Source: JAQBFJ01 sp032123435 (GTDB lineage Bacteria > Verrucomicrobiota > Kiritimatiellia > UBA8416 > JAQBFJ01). Taken from it: 10,981 nt of DNA. Location: the NCBI GenBank assembly GCA_032123435.1, contig JAQBFJ010000136.1, positions 1-10,981 on the forward strand, given 5' to 3'. This document shows positions 1-6,792 of the stretch, piece after piece. The notes below the pieces were generated by a model. That model was given only the letters and a program-made list of their open reading frames with translations, made no database searches and was not told the DNA's origin. How positions within the stretch are numbered: the stretch's first letter is position 1; the number at the start of each line of letters is the position of its first letter. A program made the position numbers and the translations under genes.

Positions 1-2
1 GC

Positions 3-371
3 GTGTGTCTTGAATGCGGACATCGTTTTACAACTTACGAGGAAGTCTTAAGAACAAAACTTAGGGTGACCAAGCGCGATGGACGTAATGAAGATTTTGA
101 TAGAAATAAACTAATAAGCGGCATTGAGCGCGCGTGCGAAAAGAGACCTGTAAGCATAGAACATATTGAAAGCATGGTTGACGGTATAATGGAAGAATTG
201 GAAAATGAATACGAGCACGAATTACCCACACAGGCAATAGGTGAAAAAGTCGTGGAACGGCTGGAGAAACTGGATGAGGTCGCGTTTGTCAGGTTTGCTT
301 CGGTATATCGCAGATTTAAAGATGTAAACCAGTTTGTAAGTGAAATTCGCGCATTAATAGGCAAGGAATGA
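3..371 (+). CDS. nrdR: Transcriptional repressor NrdR, 5'-truncated by window edge
   Basis: NrdR represses ribonucleotide reductase genes by binding NrdR boxes and sensing ATP/dATP. The window opens inside the N-terminal zinc ribbon: the second Cys pair is visible (Cys-x-x-Cys followed by GHRFTTYEEV), while the first pair and the true start lie outside. The rest is the ATP-cone domain (RVTKRDGRNEDFDRNKL onward, ending VYRRFKDVNQF). About 122 residues are present; the family is about 150, so roughly 30 N-terminal residues are missing. The first codon here is GTG (Val) and is not the real start. The stop codon overlaps the next gene's ATG in an ATGA junction, so the two are probably co-transcribed and translationally coupled. 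Recognition rests on the zinc-ribbon end plus ATP-cone order and is secure. Confidence 0.95.
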   Translation: MCLECGHRFTTYEEVLRTKLRVTKRDGRNEDFDRNKLISGIERACEKRPVSIEHIESMVDGIMEELENEYEHELPTQAIGEKVVERLEKLDEVAFVRFASVYRRFKDVNQFVSEIRALIGKE

Positions 372-988
372 TTTACGATCCGCAAAACAGACATCGTTAT
401 TTGAGTTCACCCATTATTTCGCATATTACGGGTGAAATGAGCTCCATGTGCGGTAATGACTTTTCCGTGACCTTCGATAACGCTGAAGAATTGGCGAGAG
501 CTGTGGAGTATTTCATACAGACGGATAAGAAATATGCGGCTATAGATTCACAGCATCTGATGATCCTGACTTCTCAAGCCTTGTCTTCGCTTGGCGAAGG
601 CTTGTTCGCGCGACGCCTGCTTATTCTGGGAACAGGTCTCGTTGCTCCGGCTGAGTGGCAGATGACGGGAGATAAGGCCATGTGGATACTTGATCTCAAG
701 CGCATGACGGTGCGGAGTGATGTTGGTCTTGAATTGATATTATTTAACGCCCTTAATGTCATTCTCGATTCTATAGCGGATGTGTGGGATGAAACGGACG
801 GACATGGATTCCTTGGGCTTCGTCATGTTTGCCGTACGGCTTCAGCATTGCTCGGGAAATCGGAAAAAGACAAGACCGCACGGTTTCTAGCCGCTGAAAT
901 TAAGGGACGCTGTGGAAAAAGGCTTGAACAGATAGGTAAGGACAGAGAATGGAAAAGGGTGCCAGACGTAGTGAACCTTGATGTGTGA
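368..988 (+). CDS. Hypothetical protein, 206 aa, coupled to nrdR
   Basis: I do not recognise this protein. It starts at an ATG overlapping the nrdR stop (ATGA), with AAGG just upstream, and ends 7 bases before the amidase gene, so it sits inside an nrdR-hyp-amidase-purC transcription unit. The sequence is soluble-looking and mostly helical, with no signal peptide or clear membrane segment. A hydrophobic stretch around residues 115-135 (LELILFNALNVIL) reads as a buried helix rather than a membrane span. The C-terminus is rich in Lys/Arg/Glu. No catalytic or metal-binding pattern stands out. Being wedged between a nucleotide-metabolism regulator and a cell-wall enzyme gives no clear functional hint. 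The existence of the gene is well supported by coupling and length; its function is unknown. Confidence 0.82.
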   Translation: MIYDPQNRHRYLSSPIISHITGEMSSMCGNDFSVTFDNAEELARAVEYFIQTDKKYAAIDSQHLMILTSQALSSLGEGLFARRLLILGTGLVAPAEWQMTGDKAMWILDLKRMTVRSDVGLELILFNALNVILDSIADVWDETDGHGFLGLRHVCRTASALLGKSEKDKTARFLAAEIKGRCGKRLEQIGKDREWKRVPDVVNLDV

Positions 989-995
989 CAGGTAA

Positions 996-1664
996 ATGAT
1001 GTTGAAGTATACACGACGCGAATTTATCAAGACAGGCATGCTGGTATTGCCGATGATCGGCTTGGGCGGAGTGTCAGGTCTGTTGGCATCTGAGTCGGAC
1101 GATCAGCCGGTAAAAGATAAAAAAACCGTTTTTGATGAAAAACTGGCAGTTATACCAAGATCCGATTGGGCCAGCGAAGAGCCTAAATCAGACCTGCTCA
1201 AAAAAACTGATTCGTACGACAGATTGACCATTCATCACGCTGGGAACGGGATTAGTCAAAACACGGATAAAGGAGCTGTCGTTCAGGAACTTGCCGGCAT
1301 TCTTTCCGCGCATATTGAAAGAAATTACGGAGATATTGGATACCATTTCATTGTAGACTATGCGGGCCGCGTATGGGAAGGACGGAATCTTAAATGGGAA
1401 GGCGCTCATGTCTCTTATGAAAATGAAAAGAACGTGGGCGTAATGCTGCTCGGTAATTTTGAGGAACAACAGCCTTCGATAGAACAGATAGAGACAATGA
1501 GCCAGATAGTTAAAATCTTGTGCGACCGTTATGGTATAACGAAACAGAGGATTTATGGACATCGTGACTTGGGCCAGAGTGTGTGTCCGGGAAAGAATCT
1601 ATATTCGCATGTTCTGCAATTGAAAGACGAAGACAGGGAAATATCGCTTGAATTACAGGCGTAA
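996..1664 (+). CDS. N-acetylmuramoyl-L-alanine amidase (amidase_2/PGRP fold), exported
   Basis: This is a zinc amidase that cleaves the bond between N-acetylmuramic acid and L-Ala in peptidoglycan, probably acting in the periplasm. The N-terminus has a twin-arginine-like leader (YTRREFIK, residues 5-12) followed by a hydrophobic stretch (about 13-31) ending near LLASES, so Tat export or anchoring is likely. The PGRP/T7-lysozyme-like domain spans about residues 52-205: VIPRSDWAS at its start, the zinc His in LTIHHAG (80/81), a Tyr in GYHFIVD (116), then YGHRD (His189) and VCPG (Cys197), which complete the zinc site. Having Cys at the third ligand favours real amidase activity over a binding-only PGRP. 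Two ATGs in tandem (996, 999) follow an AGG; the second has the better spacing. It is 7 bases after the unknown gene and 62 bases before purC. Confidence 0.9.
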   Translation: MMLKYTRREFIKTGMLVLPMIGLGGVSGLLASESDDQPVKDKKTVFDEKLAVIPRSDWASEEPKSDLLKKTDSYDRLTIHHAGNGISQNTDKGAVVQELAGILSAHIERNYGDIGYHFIVDYAGRVWEGRNLKWEGAHVSYENEKNVGVMLLGNFEEQQPSIEQIETMSQIVKILCDRYGITKQRIYGHRDLGQSVCPGKNLYSHVLQLKDEDREISLELQA

Positions 1665-1726
1665 TTTTGACGTATCTAGAACAACAGGCATATCCATGAA
1701 CGCGGCGATGCCAGGAAAGGAGGGGG

Positions 1727-2689
1727 ATGATGATATCCGAAGATAAGATCAGGGCGGAATTGAATAATACCATGGAAAATACTGATTTTGCCGACATACC
1801 TAAAATTGAAAAAGGTAAAGTGCGTGACTGGGTTAAGCAGGGGAACAAACGTGTCCTGATTGCCACGGATCGCATATCGGCATTTGATTGTGTGCTTGGC
1901 ACAATTCCGTTTAAAGGGCAGGTATTGAATCAATTGGCGGCATTCTGGTTCGACCTGACAAAAGATATTGTGCCGAATCATGTTATTGATGTGCCGGATC
2001 CGAATGTTATGGTCGTAAACGAATGTGAACAATTGCCGCTTGAATTTGTGGTTCGCGGATATATTACGGGTGTAACAAAAACATCAGCCTGGTATAACTA
2101 TGAAAATGGAGTGCGGGATTTCTGCGGCAATAAACTGCCTGATGGCTTGGTCAAGAATCAAAAGTTCGATAAGCCGATTTTGACTCCTACCACAAAGCAT
2201 GAAAAACACGATAGGCCGATATCAAAAGATGAAGCTATTGCTGAAGGGCTGATAGACTCCAGGACGTTTGATGAGGCTTCCCGGATCTGTTTCAAGCTTT
2301 ATAATTGTGCTGTTGAGCACGCTGAGTCCAGGGGTTTGATATTTGTTGATACCAAATATGAGATAGGCCGTTTGAATGGCGAGCTGGTTGTAAGCGATGA
2401 AGTCAATACGCCTGATTCGTCTCGTTATTGGTTTAGAGACACATATGCAAAACTGTTTGCCGCAGGCGAGGAACAAAGGAAACTGGACAAGGAATATGTT
2501 CGCGAATGGCTTGCCGCGCAGGGATTCAGGGGTGACGGTTCGCCTCCGCGGTTGACCGATGATGTGCGAGTAGAAGCATCGAGACGATACATGCAGGCGT
2601 ACGAGATCATTACGGGCAAAGAATTCACATTTACAGACGAGCCGGTCAGGGAGCGGGTCGGAAAAGTGCTGAAGTCACTGGTGCGTTGA
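1727..2689 (+). CDS. purC: Phosphoribosylaminoimidazole-succinocarboxamide synthase (SAICAR synthetase)
   Basis: PurC catalyses the ATP-dependent condensation of CAIR with L-aspartate to SAICAR in purine biosynthesis. Visible family motifs, in order: GKVRD near residue 30, a DRISAFD block, FVVRGYITG, PILTPTTKHEKHD, DTKYEIG and DEVNTPDSSRYW. The length (320 aa) matches the long form of SAICAR synthase, known from yeast and various bacteria, rather than the ~240-aa short form of enterics. A strong Shine-Dalgarno (AAGGAGG) lies 3 bases before ATG 1727 and 6 bases before a second in-frame ATG at 1730, so translation may really begin at 1730. The gene is last in the plus-strand run and converges on dapL with only 23 bases between the two stops. 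Confidence 0.96.
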   Translation: MMISEDKIRAELNNTMENTDFADIPKIEKGKVRDWVKQGNKRVLIATDRISAFDCVLGTIPFKGQVLNQLAAFWFDLTKDIVPNHVIDVPDPNVMVVNECEQLPLEFVVRGYITGVTKTSAWYNYENGVRDFCGNKLPDGLVKNQKFDKPILTPTTKHEKHDRPISKDEAIAEGLIDSRTFDEASRICFKLYNCAVEHAESRGLIFVDTKYEIGRLNGELVVSDEVNTPDSSRYWFRDTYAKLFAAGEEQRKLDKEYVREWLAAQGFRGDGSPPRLTDDVRVEASRRYMQAYEIITGKEFTFTDEPVRERVGKVLKSLVR

Positions 2690-2694
2690 GTGCC

Positions 2695-2720
2695 GGGAAC
2701 TACTATGGTCCCTTATTTTA
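2695..2720 (+). terminator. Weak terminator-like hairpin between convergent purC and dapL
   Basis: GGGA and TCCC flank a short loop (one mismatch, then one extra pair), followed by TTATTTTA. It is the only terminator-like structure in the short gap between the two convergent genes. The stem is short, so this is tentative; it overlaps the dapL stop codon. Confidence 0.3.
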
Positions 2721-3936
2721 AAGCATTGTGAATCCGCTGCATGGCCTCACGCACTCTGTTGCAGTCATTGAATGCGCTGATTCGTATATAGCCGGCACCG
2801 CAAGCTCCGAATCCGCTTCCCGGTGTAATTACGACGCCAGCCTTATTGAGAATGAGATCGAAAAAGGCCCAGGAATCCATATCTGTTTTAATCCAGATAT
2901 AAGGCGCATTTTTGCCGCCAGCGATGCTGTAGCCAAGCTTGCTCATTTCTTCACGGATTAACAGAGCGTTTCTCATATAATAATCAGTAAGTTCAACGAC
3001 CTGTTTTTTTCCTTCTTCCGAATATACCGCTTCGGCGGCACGCTGTATCGGATATGCAACGCCATTAAACTTGGTTGTGTGTCGCCTGTTCCATAACGGA
3101 TGCAAAAGCTGTTTTTTTCCATCGCTGTCGAATGCGAAACATGATTCGGGTACGACGGAATACGCGCATCTTGTGCCGGTAAACCCGGCGCTAATGGAAA
3201 ATCACCTGAATTCAATTGCCACATCACGCGCACCGGGTATTTCATAGATACTTTTGGGCAATGAATTGTCGCGAATATATGTCACATAGGCGGAATCGTA
3301 CAGGATGAGCGCTTTTGCTTCTTTTGCGTAATCCACCCATCTCTTTAACTGGTCCCTTGTAACGGTGACGCCGGTAGGATTATTCGGGAAACAGAGATAA
3401 ATTAGATCTACTTTCCTTTCAGGAATATCGGGAATATAATTGTTTTGTTCCGTGCATTCGAGGTAAACAAGCTCCTTATAGCGATGATTCTCGTATTCAC
3501 CGGTTCTGCCTGACATGACGTTGGTATCAACATATACCGGGTAAACAGGGTCAGGTACCGCCACTGTGATATCTATTGAAAACAGTTCCTGTATATTCGC
3601 GGTGTCGCATTTGGATCCGTCACTTATGAATATTTCATCAGGTGAGATGTCGGCGCCAATAGCCTGAAAGTCGTTTTCGGCAACGGCGTTTCGAAGAAAA
3701 TCATAACCTTGTTCAGGCCCGTAACCGCGGAATGTGGCGACATTTGTCATATCATCGACAGCTTTGTGCATTGCGGATATACACGCTGGCGGCAGGGGCA
3801 GGGTAACGTCGCCGATGCCCAGCTTAATGATGTCCATATCCGGATTGTTTTCATGAAACAAGCGGACGCGCTTGGCTATATCCGAGAACAGATATGAAGA
3901 CTGCAGTTTCAAATAATTTTCATTGATGGTTATCAT
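2713..3936 (-). pseudogene. dapL: LL-diaminopimelate aminotransferase, interrupted by in-frame TGA in the PLP-lysine motif
   Basis: DapL converts tetrahydrodipicolinate directly to LL-diaminopimelate with glutamate as amino donor (PLP enzyme, meso-DAP/lysine pathway). The N-terminal 244 residues are typical: LGIGDVTLPLPP, GYGPEQGYDFLRNAV, EIFISDGSKCDT, DPVYPVYVDT, YLCFPNNPTGVTV and ILYDSAYVTY. Right after EFR comes TGA (3202-3204), then FSISAGFTGTRCAY continues in the same frame, without any frameshift, to the TAA at 2713. The whole frame would be about 407 codons, the normal DapL length. The family has SFSK-x-AGFTG here, so TGA stands for the Ser and ATT (Ile) stands for the PLP-binding Lys two codons later. 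The start ATG overlaps the acyltransferase stop (ATGA), so the gene is translationally coupled. If the sequence is accurate, a 244-aa product ends before the catalytic Lys and is inactive. Confidence 0.9.
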
Positions 3937-4886
3937 TGCGTTTTCCCCCGCGAATTCTGATGGTTTTCCAGTTGTTTATCCGGCGCCTCAAAAGGATCCA
4001 GCACCCAGCGTTTGTTGAACCAGAACCATTGTTCCGGTTTACGACGTATCTCCTGTTCTAATATGTTCATTACGGAAGCCGTCATTCTGGACACATCTTC
4101 TTCTTTGTCGAGACTTTTATTCGGCTGGATTGAATCGAAAATATCTATTTTGTGCCGATGCCATCCTGTTCTTGTTACAATTATGGGAAAAATTGGAATA
4201 TCGGCATGCCGTGCGAACAACGCCATGCCCTTGCCGAGATTGGCTTGTCCGCCCAGAAAAGGTGTCTGGATCCCTTGTGACCGCATCCTTACATCGGGTA
4301 AAATGGCAAGTACGCCGCCGGCATCCAGTTTTTTCATGACCTGTTTCATTGTGCCTGAGCCCCTGGGAATTGTTTCTATGCCTGTTTGTGCCCGGAGTTC
4401 ATTAAGGTATGCATCAACAAGAGGATTTTTTTGTTGCGCGGCGATCACGAACACGGGGATTCCGTGCAGATGCGATATTACCGCGGCTAAATCCCATGAA
4501 CCCATATGAGGGGCTGCAACTATTGCACCTTTGCCGCTTTCACAGTGCTTCTTAAGTACTGAAATGTACTGTTCACAATCGCATTCTGATTGTGCCCAAT
4601 GCAAGGTTACCTTTGACAACCGCATCATCTCCATGGCGTTAAACACGATATTACGCCATGATTGCCAGGCAATGTTTCTGATCTCACGCCTGGTGTAACG
4701 ATCGCCAAAAACCTGGCGAATCCGCGATATGGCGTTTTTTCTTCGGAATCTGAATATGTTAAACCCCATCCACGCGTTAAGCCAGCCCATGAATAACGCG
4801 CCGCGATAAGGTAAAGCGTTGAGAAAACAGGACATTATTCTCAATGCCCCGTATTCGGACAGGTGTTTTATCAAACGATATATCAT
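3933..4886 (-). CDS. Lysophospholipid/lipid A acyltransferase, LpxL/HtrB family
   Basis: Enzymes of this family are inner-membrane acyltransferases that add secondary acyl chains to Kdo2-lipid A or a similar lipid from acyl-ACP. The N-terminal part is hydrophobic and basic, then the catalytic H-x4-D motif appears in APHMGSWDLAAV (His127, Asp132, counted from the ATG at 4886), followed by PRGSG, the LPDVRMRSQGIQTPFLGG block and, near the C-terminus, PEQWFWFNKRW, which is characteristic of the family. I chose ATG 4886 (317 aa, AAAGGA just upstream with tight spacing). A TTG at 4913 would add nine residues, but no ribosome binding site is seen for it. The gene lies 49 bases after the DUF362 stop and overlaps dapL by 4 bases, suggesting one transcript. 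The exact acyl acceptor cannot be told. Confidence 0.9.
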   Translation of the reverse strand: MIYRLIKHLSEYGALRIMSCFLNALPYRGALFMGWLNAWMGFNIFRFRRKNAISRIRQVFGDRYTRREIRNIAWQSWRNIVFNAMEMMRLSKVTLHWAQSECDCEQYISVLKKHCESGKGAIVAAPHMGSWDLAAVISHLHGIPVFVIAAQQKNPLVDAYLNELRAQTGIETIPRGSGTMKQVMKKLDAGGVLAILPDVRMRSQGIQTPFLGGQANLGKGMALFARHADIPIFPIIVTRTGWHRHKIDIFDSIQPNKSLDKEEDVSRMTASVMNILEQEIRRKPEQWFWFNKRWVLDPFEAPDKQLENHQNSRGKTQ

Positions 4887-4935
4887 GATTCCTTTTGCTC
4901 TCTTCTGTTTCAATGCCGATCAGATGTTCTGGAAA

Positions 4936-6078
4936 TTAAAGCATTTTTCCTCTTCTGGCTATATTCAGTAATGGGCTCTGAATCATTGAGATTGCTTTTT
5001 CCGGGCAGATTTCATGACAGCAACAACAGCCTATGCATTTTTTCCCTTCAAGAACAGGTTTTTGTTTTGTGCTGATCATGGATAGCGCGGTCACGGGACA
5101 GGCCTCCACGCAACGGCCGCACATCACGCATTTTTCAGTGATCATTGGTCTGATCCATATTAACGAGCCAAGCAGTTTAACAATGCGGCTAGGAATTAAT
5201 CGCGCGAAAAAAGTAACAGGCATTTTAACAGGTATTTCCATCGGCTTGTCATAATCAGTTTCGATTGATTCAATTACGAGATTTCTTTCCAGTTCCGGAT
5301 CATCCTTGAGCAGGCGTGTGAGATAATGAATTGAGTGTGGTTTAATTTTCAGGATGCGGCATAAAGCAAGATCCAGTGCGACTGCGTTCGCGCTTGCCGC
5401 AAGAAATCCGAGTTTCACCGGGTTGCCGCCGGAAGGGCCGTCGCCGTCCATTCCGATAACAGCGTCCGCTATTGTCAGGTGCGGGGTAACCTTCCGGTAT
5501 ATTTCAGCCATTATCCCGCCGAAATCAGAAGGAGAGGGGTATAATTTATGCAGTATAGATTTTTGATAACCCGGTACTGTGCCGTACATATTTTTTACGC
5601 CTGCGGTAAAAGTTGTGAGTACGTGAGTCTTTACCTTGGGGACATTAATGATTACATCGGCATCCAATACTGGTTTGGCTATGTTAAATGAATATCCGTT
5701 GCTGTTAAAATCGATGGATCCAGATTTTTCAAGGTTTACCAGTTCAACATTCTCTTCGGAGCACATCGATCTGAATCCGGTTTTCTCCCACACGTTTTCC
5801 AGTTTTATGGCGCTGGCAGGGCTATCGGCTACAAATGGTTTTACGCCGGCATGTTTCAGCATGTGAATAAGAGTTCTGACCACTTCCGGATGAGTAGTTA
5901 CTGCTTCTGCAGGAGTTCTATCGGTGAGCATATTAGGTTTTATCAAAACGGATTGGCCCGGCTTGACGAATGCTTCTATTCCGCCAAGTTTAGCGAGCAG
6001 ACCATTCATGGCTTCACGCAGTGGTTTTGCGGAATAATCGTGGCATTGTGCGGTTACAACAGTGTTATGGCTGTTCAT
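4936..6078 (-). CDS. DUF362 domain protein with C-terminal 2x[4Fe-4S] ferredoxin domain
   Basis: The N-terminal two-thirds is a DUF362 domain: FVKPGQSVLIKPN, TTHPEVVRTLIHML, VADSPAS, the INVPKVKTH motif, TFTAGVKNMYGTVPG and ADAVIGMDGDGPSGGNP. The C-terminus carries two C-x2-C-x2-C-x3-CP clusters (Cys317/320/323/327 and Cys348/351/354/358, counted from 6078). The second is unusual in having Cys at 352 and 353 too, giving four Cys in a row. Family members are predicted iron-sulfur redox proteins of unsettled function. The frame is open up to 6225 (ATG 6225 and 6147 also possible), but homologous-looking sequence starts only just after ATG 6078, and 380 aa fits the family; no good ribosome binding site distinguishes these starts. 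It appears to head a DUF362-acyltransferase-dapL cluster. Confidence 0.88.
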   Translation of the reverse strand: MNSHNTVVTAQCHDYSAKPLREAMNGLLAKLGGIEAFVKPGQSVLIKPNMLTDRTPAEAVTTHPEVVRTLIHMLKHAGVKPFVADSPASAIKLENVWEKTGFRSMCSEENVELVNLEKSGSIDFNSNGYSFNIAKPVLDADVIINVPKVKTHVLTTFTAGVKNMYGTVPGYQKSILHKLYPSPSDFGGIMAEIYRKVTPHLTIADAVIGMDGDGPSGGNPVKLGFLAASANAVALDLALCRILKIKPHSIHYLTRLLKDDPELERNLVIESIETDYDKPMEIPVKMPVTFFARLIPSRIVKLLGSLIWIRPMITEKCVMCGRCVEACPVTALSMISTKQKPVLEGKKCIGCCCCHEICPEKAISMIQSPLLNIARRGKML

Positions 6079-6335
6079 GTTGTGACGGTAAATGAAAGAG
6101 TTATGCCGGTTCAAGGAAAATAAGGGTGAATCCCGTGACTGCTCCATGTTTTGTCTTACAGCGCAAGCGGTTACAGCTTTGCGGTCAGAAATTGTAACAC
6201 CAGACAGGGCGCGTGTTTTTTGCATGACGATCTTATCGTGTAGACTTTCAAAGGGGAATTGGCAGGATCGGCTTATCCCCCATGAGCATATTGAAGTATG
6301 CTTTTCAGTTTGCAGAACGCGAGGGGGTCAGCTTC
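6079..6335. other. Intergenic stretch upstream of the DUF362 gene, no supported gene
   Basis: No convincing gene lies here. It includes the optional upstream extension of the DUF362 frame (6079-6225), whose residues do not look like the DUF362 domain. A small 6-bp inverted repeat (AGCATA/TATGCT, 6285-6302) followed by TTTTC on the plus strand is too weak to call a terminator. No convincing -35/-10 pair was found for the downstream operon. Confidence 0.5.
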
Positions 6336-6402
6336 AATCTGGGTTGCCCGGCATAAACCGGACCGGCTTCGTCACCTCCTTTCAGTCGGTAACTATGCCG
6401 GG
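6336..6402 (-). promoter_or_regulatory. Candidate structured RNA downstream of ssrA with two competing folds
   Basis: Read on the minus strand, CCCGGCATA (6402-6394) and TATGCCGGG (6355-6347) form a perfect 9-bp stem closing a 38-base loop. Within it a different fold is possible: CCGGC (6401-6397) pairs with a nearer GCCGG, enclosing an inner 6-bp stem GTTACC/GGTGAC whose loop holds GACTGAAAGGA. The two folds use the same 5' strand and so exclude each other, as in riboswitches. The order GGC-ACC-GAAA-GGT-GACG-AAGCC, then GCCGGGCAACC, loosely resembles the c-di-GMP-I (GEMM) riboswitch pattern, but GACGCAAAGCC is shortened and the spacing is compressed. It lies about 270 bases upstream of the DUF362 start. 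It could equally be a dispersed palindromic repeat or part of ssrA termination. Confidence 0.35.
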
Positions 6403-6404
6403 TC

Positions 6405-6434
6405 AGGCTTCGTCCTCCGCTCCGGACGAAGCCT
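6405..6434 (-). terminator. Perfect 11-bp hairpin directly abutting the tmRNA 3' end
   Basis: AGGCTTCGTCC and GGACGAAGCCT form a perfect 11-bp stem around an 8-base loop. The stem begins at the tmRNA discriminator base, so it lies where the 3' trailer would be. There is no U-run after it on the minus strand, so it may act as a processing or stabilising structure rather than a classical intrinsic terminator. Confidence 0.5.
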
Positions 6435-6784
6435 GGAGGCGGGGGGAATCGAACCCCCGTCCGTGAAAGAGTCACTTCAGCTTCTACGCGCGTGTTCTGT
6501 CATTTATTCTCGCTGTTGTAACTGCCGGCAGACAAGCCATTACAACAGCCAGCGGCCACGAAAAGTCTCACTTTGTTTGCCCGGCCACCCGGCAACAAAG
6601 CCAGCCTGCTATCGTCGCCTCGCTCCGCTCAGCAGGTATCAGCGGCGAGACGTCGCGGGATTTAAGCCGCGAGAGCTAACTGTTCGTCAGCAATTATGTT
6701 CTTTTCCGGGTGATTAACGAGGCCAACCGGAATCCTCGGCGCGCAACTGCAGCTTCAACCAACACGTCGAAACCAGTCGCCCCC
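6434..6784 (-). ncRNA. ssrA: tmRNA (ssrA), trans-translation RNA
   Basis: tmRNA rescues stalled ribosomes and tags the nascent chain for proteolysis. On the minus strand the 5' end reads GGGGGCGACTGGTTTCGACG and the 3' end GGACGGGGGTTCGATTCCCC then CCGCCTCCA. The 7-bp acceptor stem (GGGGGCG with CGCCTCC, one G-U) and the T arm with GTTCGATT loop are intact. The mRNA-like part encodes a tag in the frame ending DEQLALAA before TAA (stop at 6662-6664). The most likely resume codon is GCT at 6691-6689, giving ADEQLALAA, though the frame stays open further upstream. The 3' CCA is not encoded: GGC follows the discriminator A, so CCA must be added after processing. At about 351 nt the length is normal for a one-piece tmRNA. 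It lies 12 bases after the kinase gene. Confidence 0.97.
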
Positions 6785-6792
6785 ATATTACG

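Noticed and set aside
3202..3204. TGA read as a sense codon (selenocysteine or reassigned TGA) in dapL
   Set aside because: TGA ends nrdR, the 206-aa gene, purC and several other genes here, no other gene has an internal TGA, no SECIS-like need exists in a DapL Ser position, and the catalytic Lys is also lost.
2973..3245. A frameshift splitting dapL
   Set aside because: The N- and C-terminal parts are in the same frame; only the TGA interrupts them. Frame 2 text here is not DapL-like.
4012..4509. 165-codon plus-strand open frame antisense to the acyltransferase gene
   Set aside because: The opposite strand encodes clear LpxL/HtrB motifs; the antisense product is Cys/Ser/Pro-rich without a domain.
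6079..6225. N-terminal extension of the DUF362 protein
   Set aside because: The extra 49 residues do not look like part of the domain, and no ribosome binding site supports ATG 6225 or 6147.
6372..6383. Fragment of a 16S rRNA gene
   Set aside because: Only about a dozen bases match the 16S 3' tail; the flanking sequence is not rRNA.
6092..6717. Plus-strand open frames across the ssrA region
   Set aside because: They read antisense through tmRNA and the hairpins, have no homologous-looking residues or ribosome binding sites, and are explained by the RNA gene.
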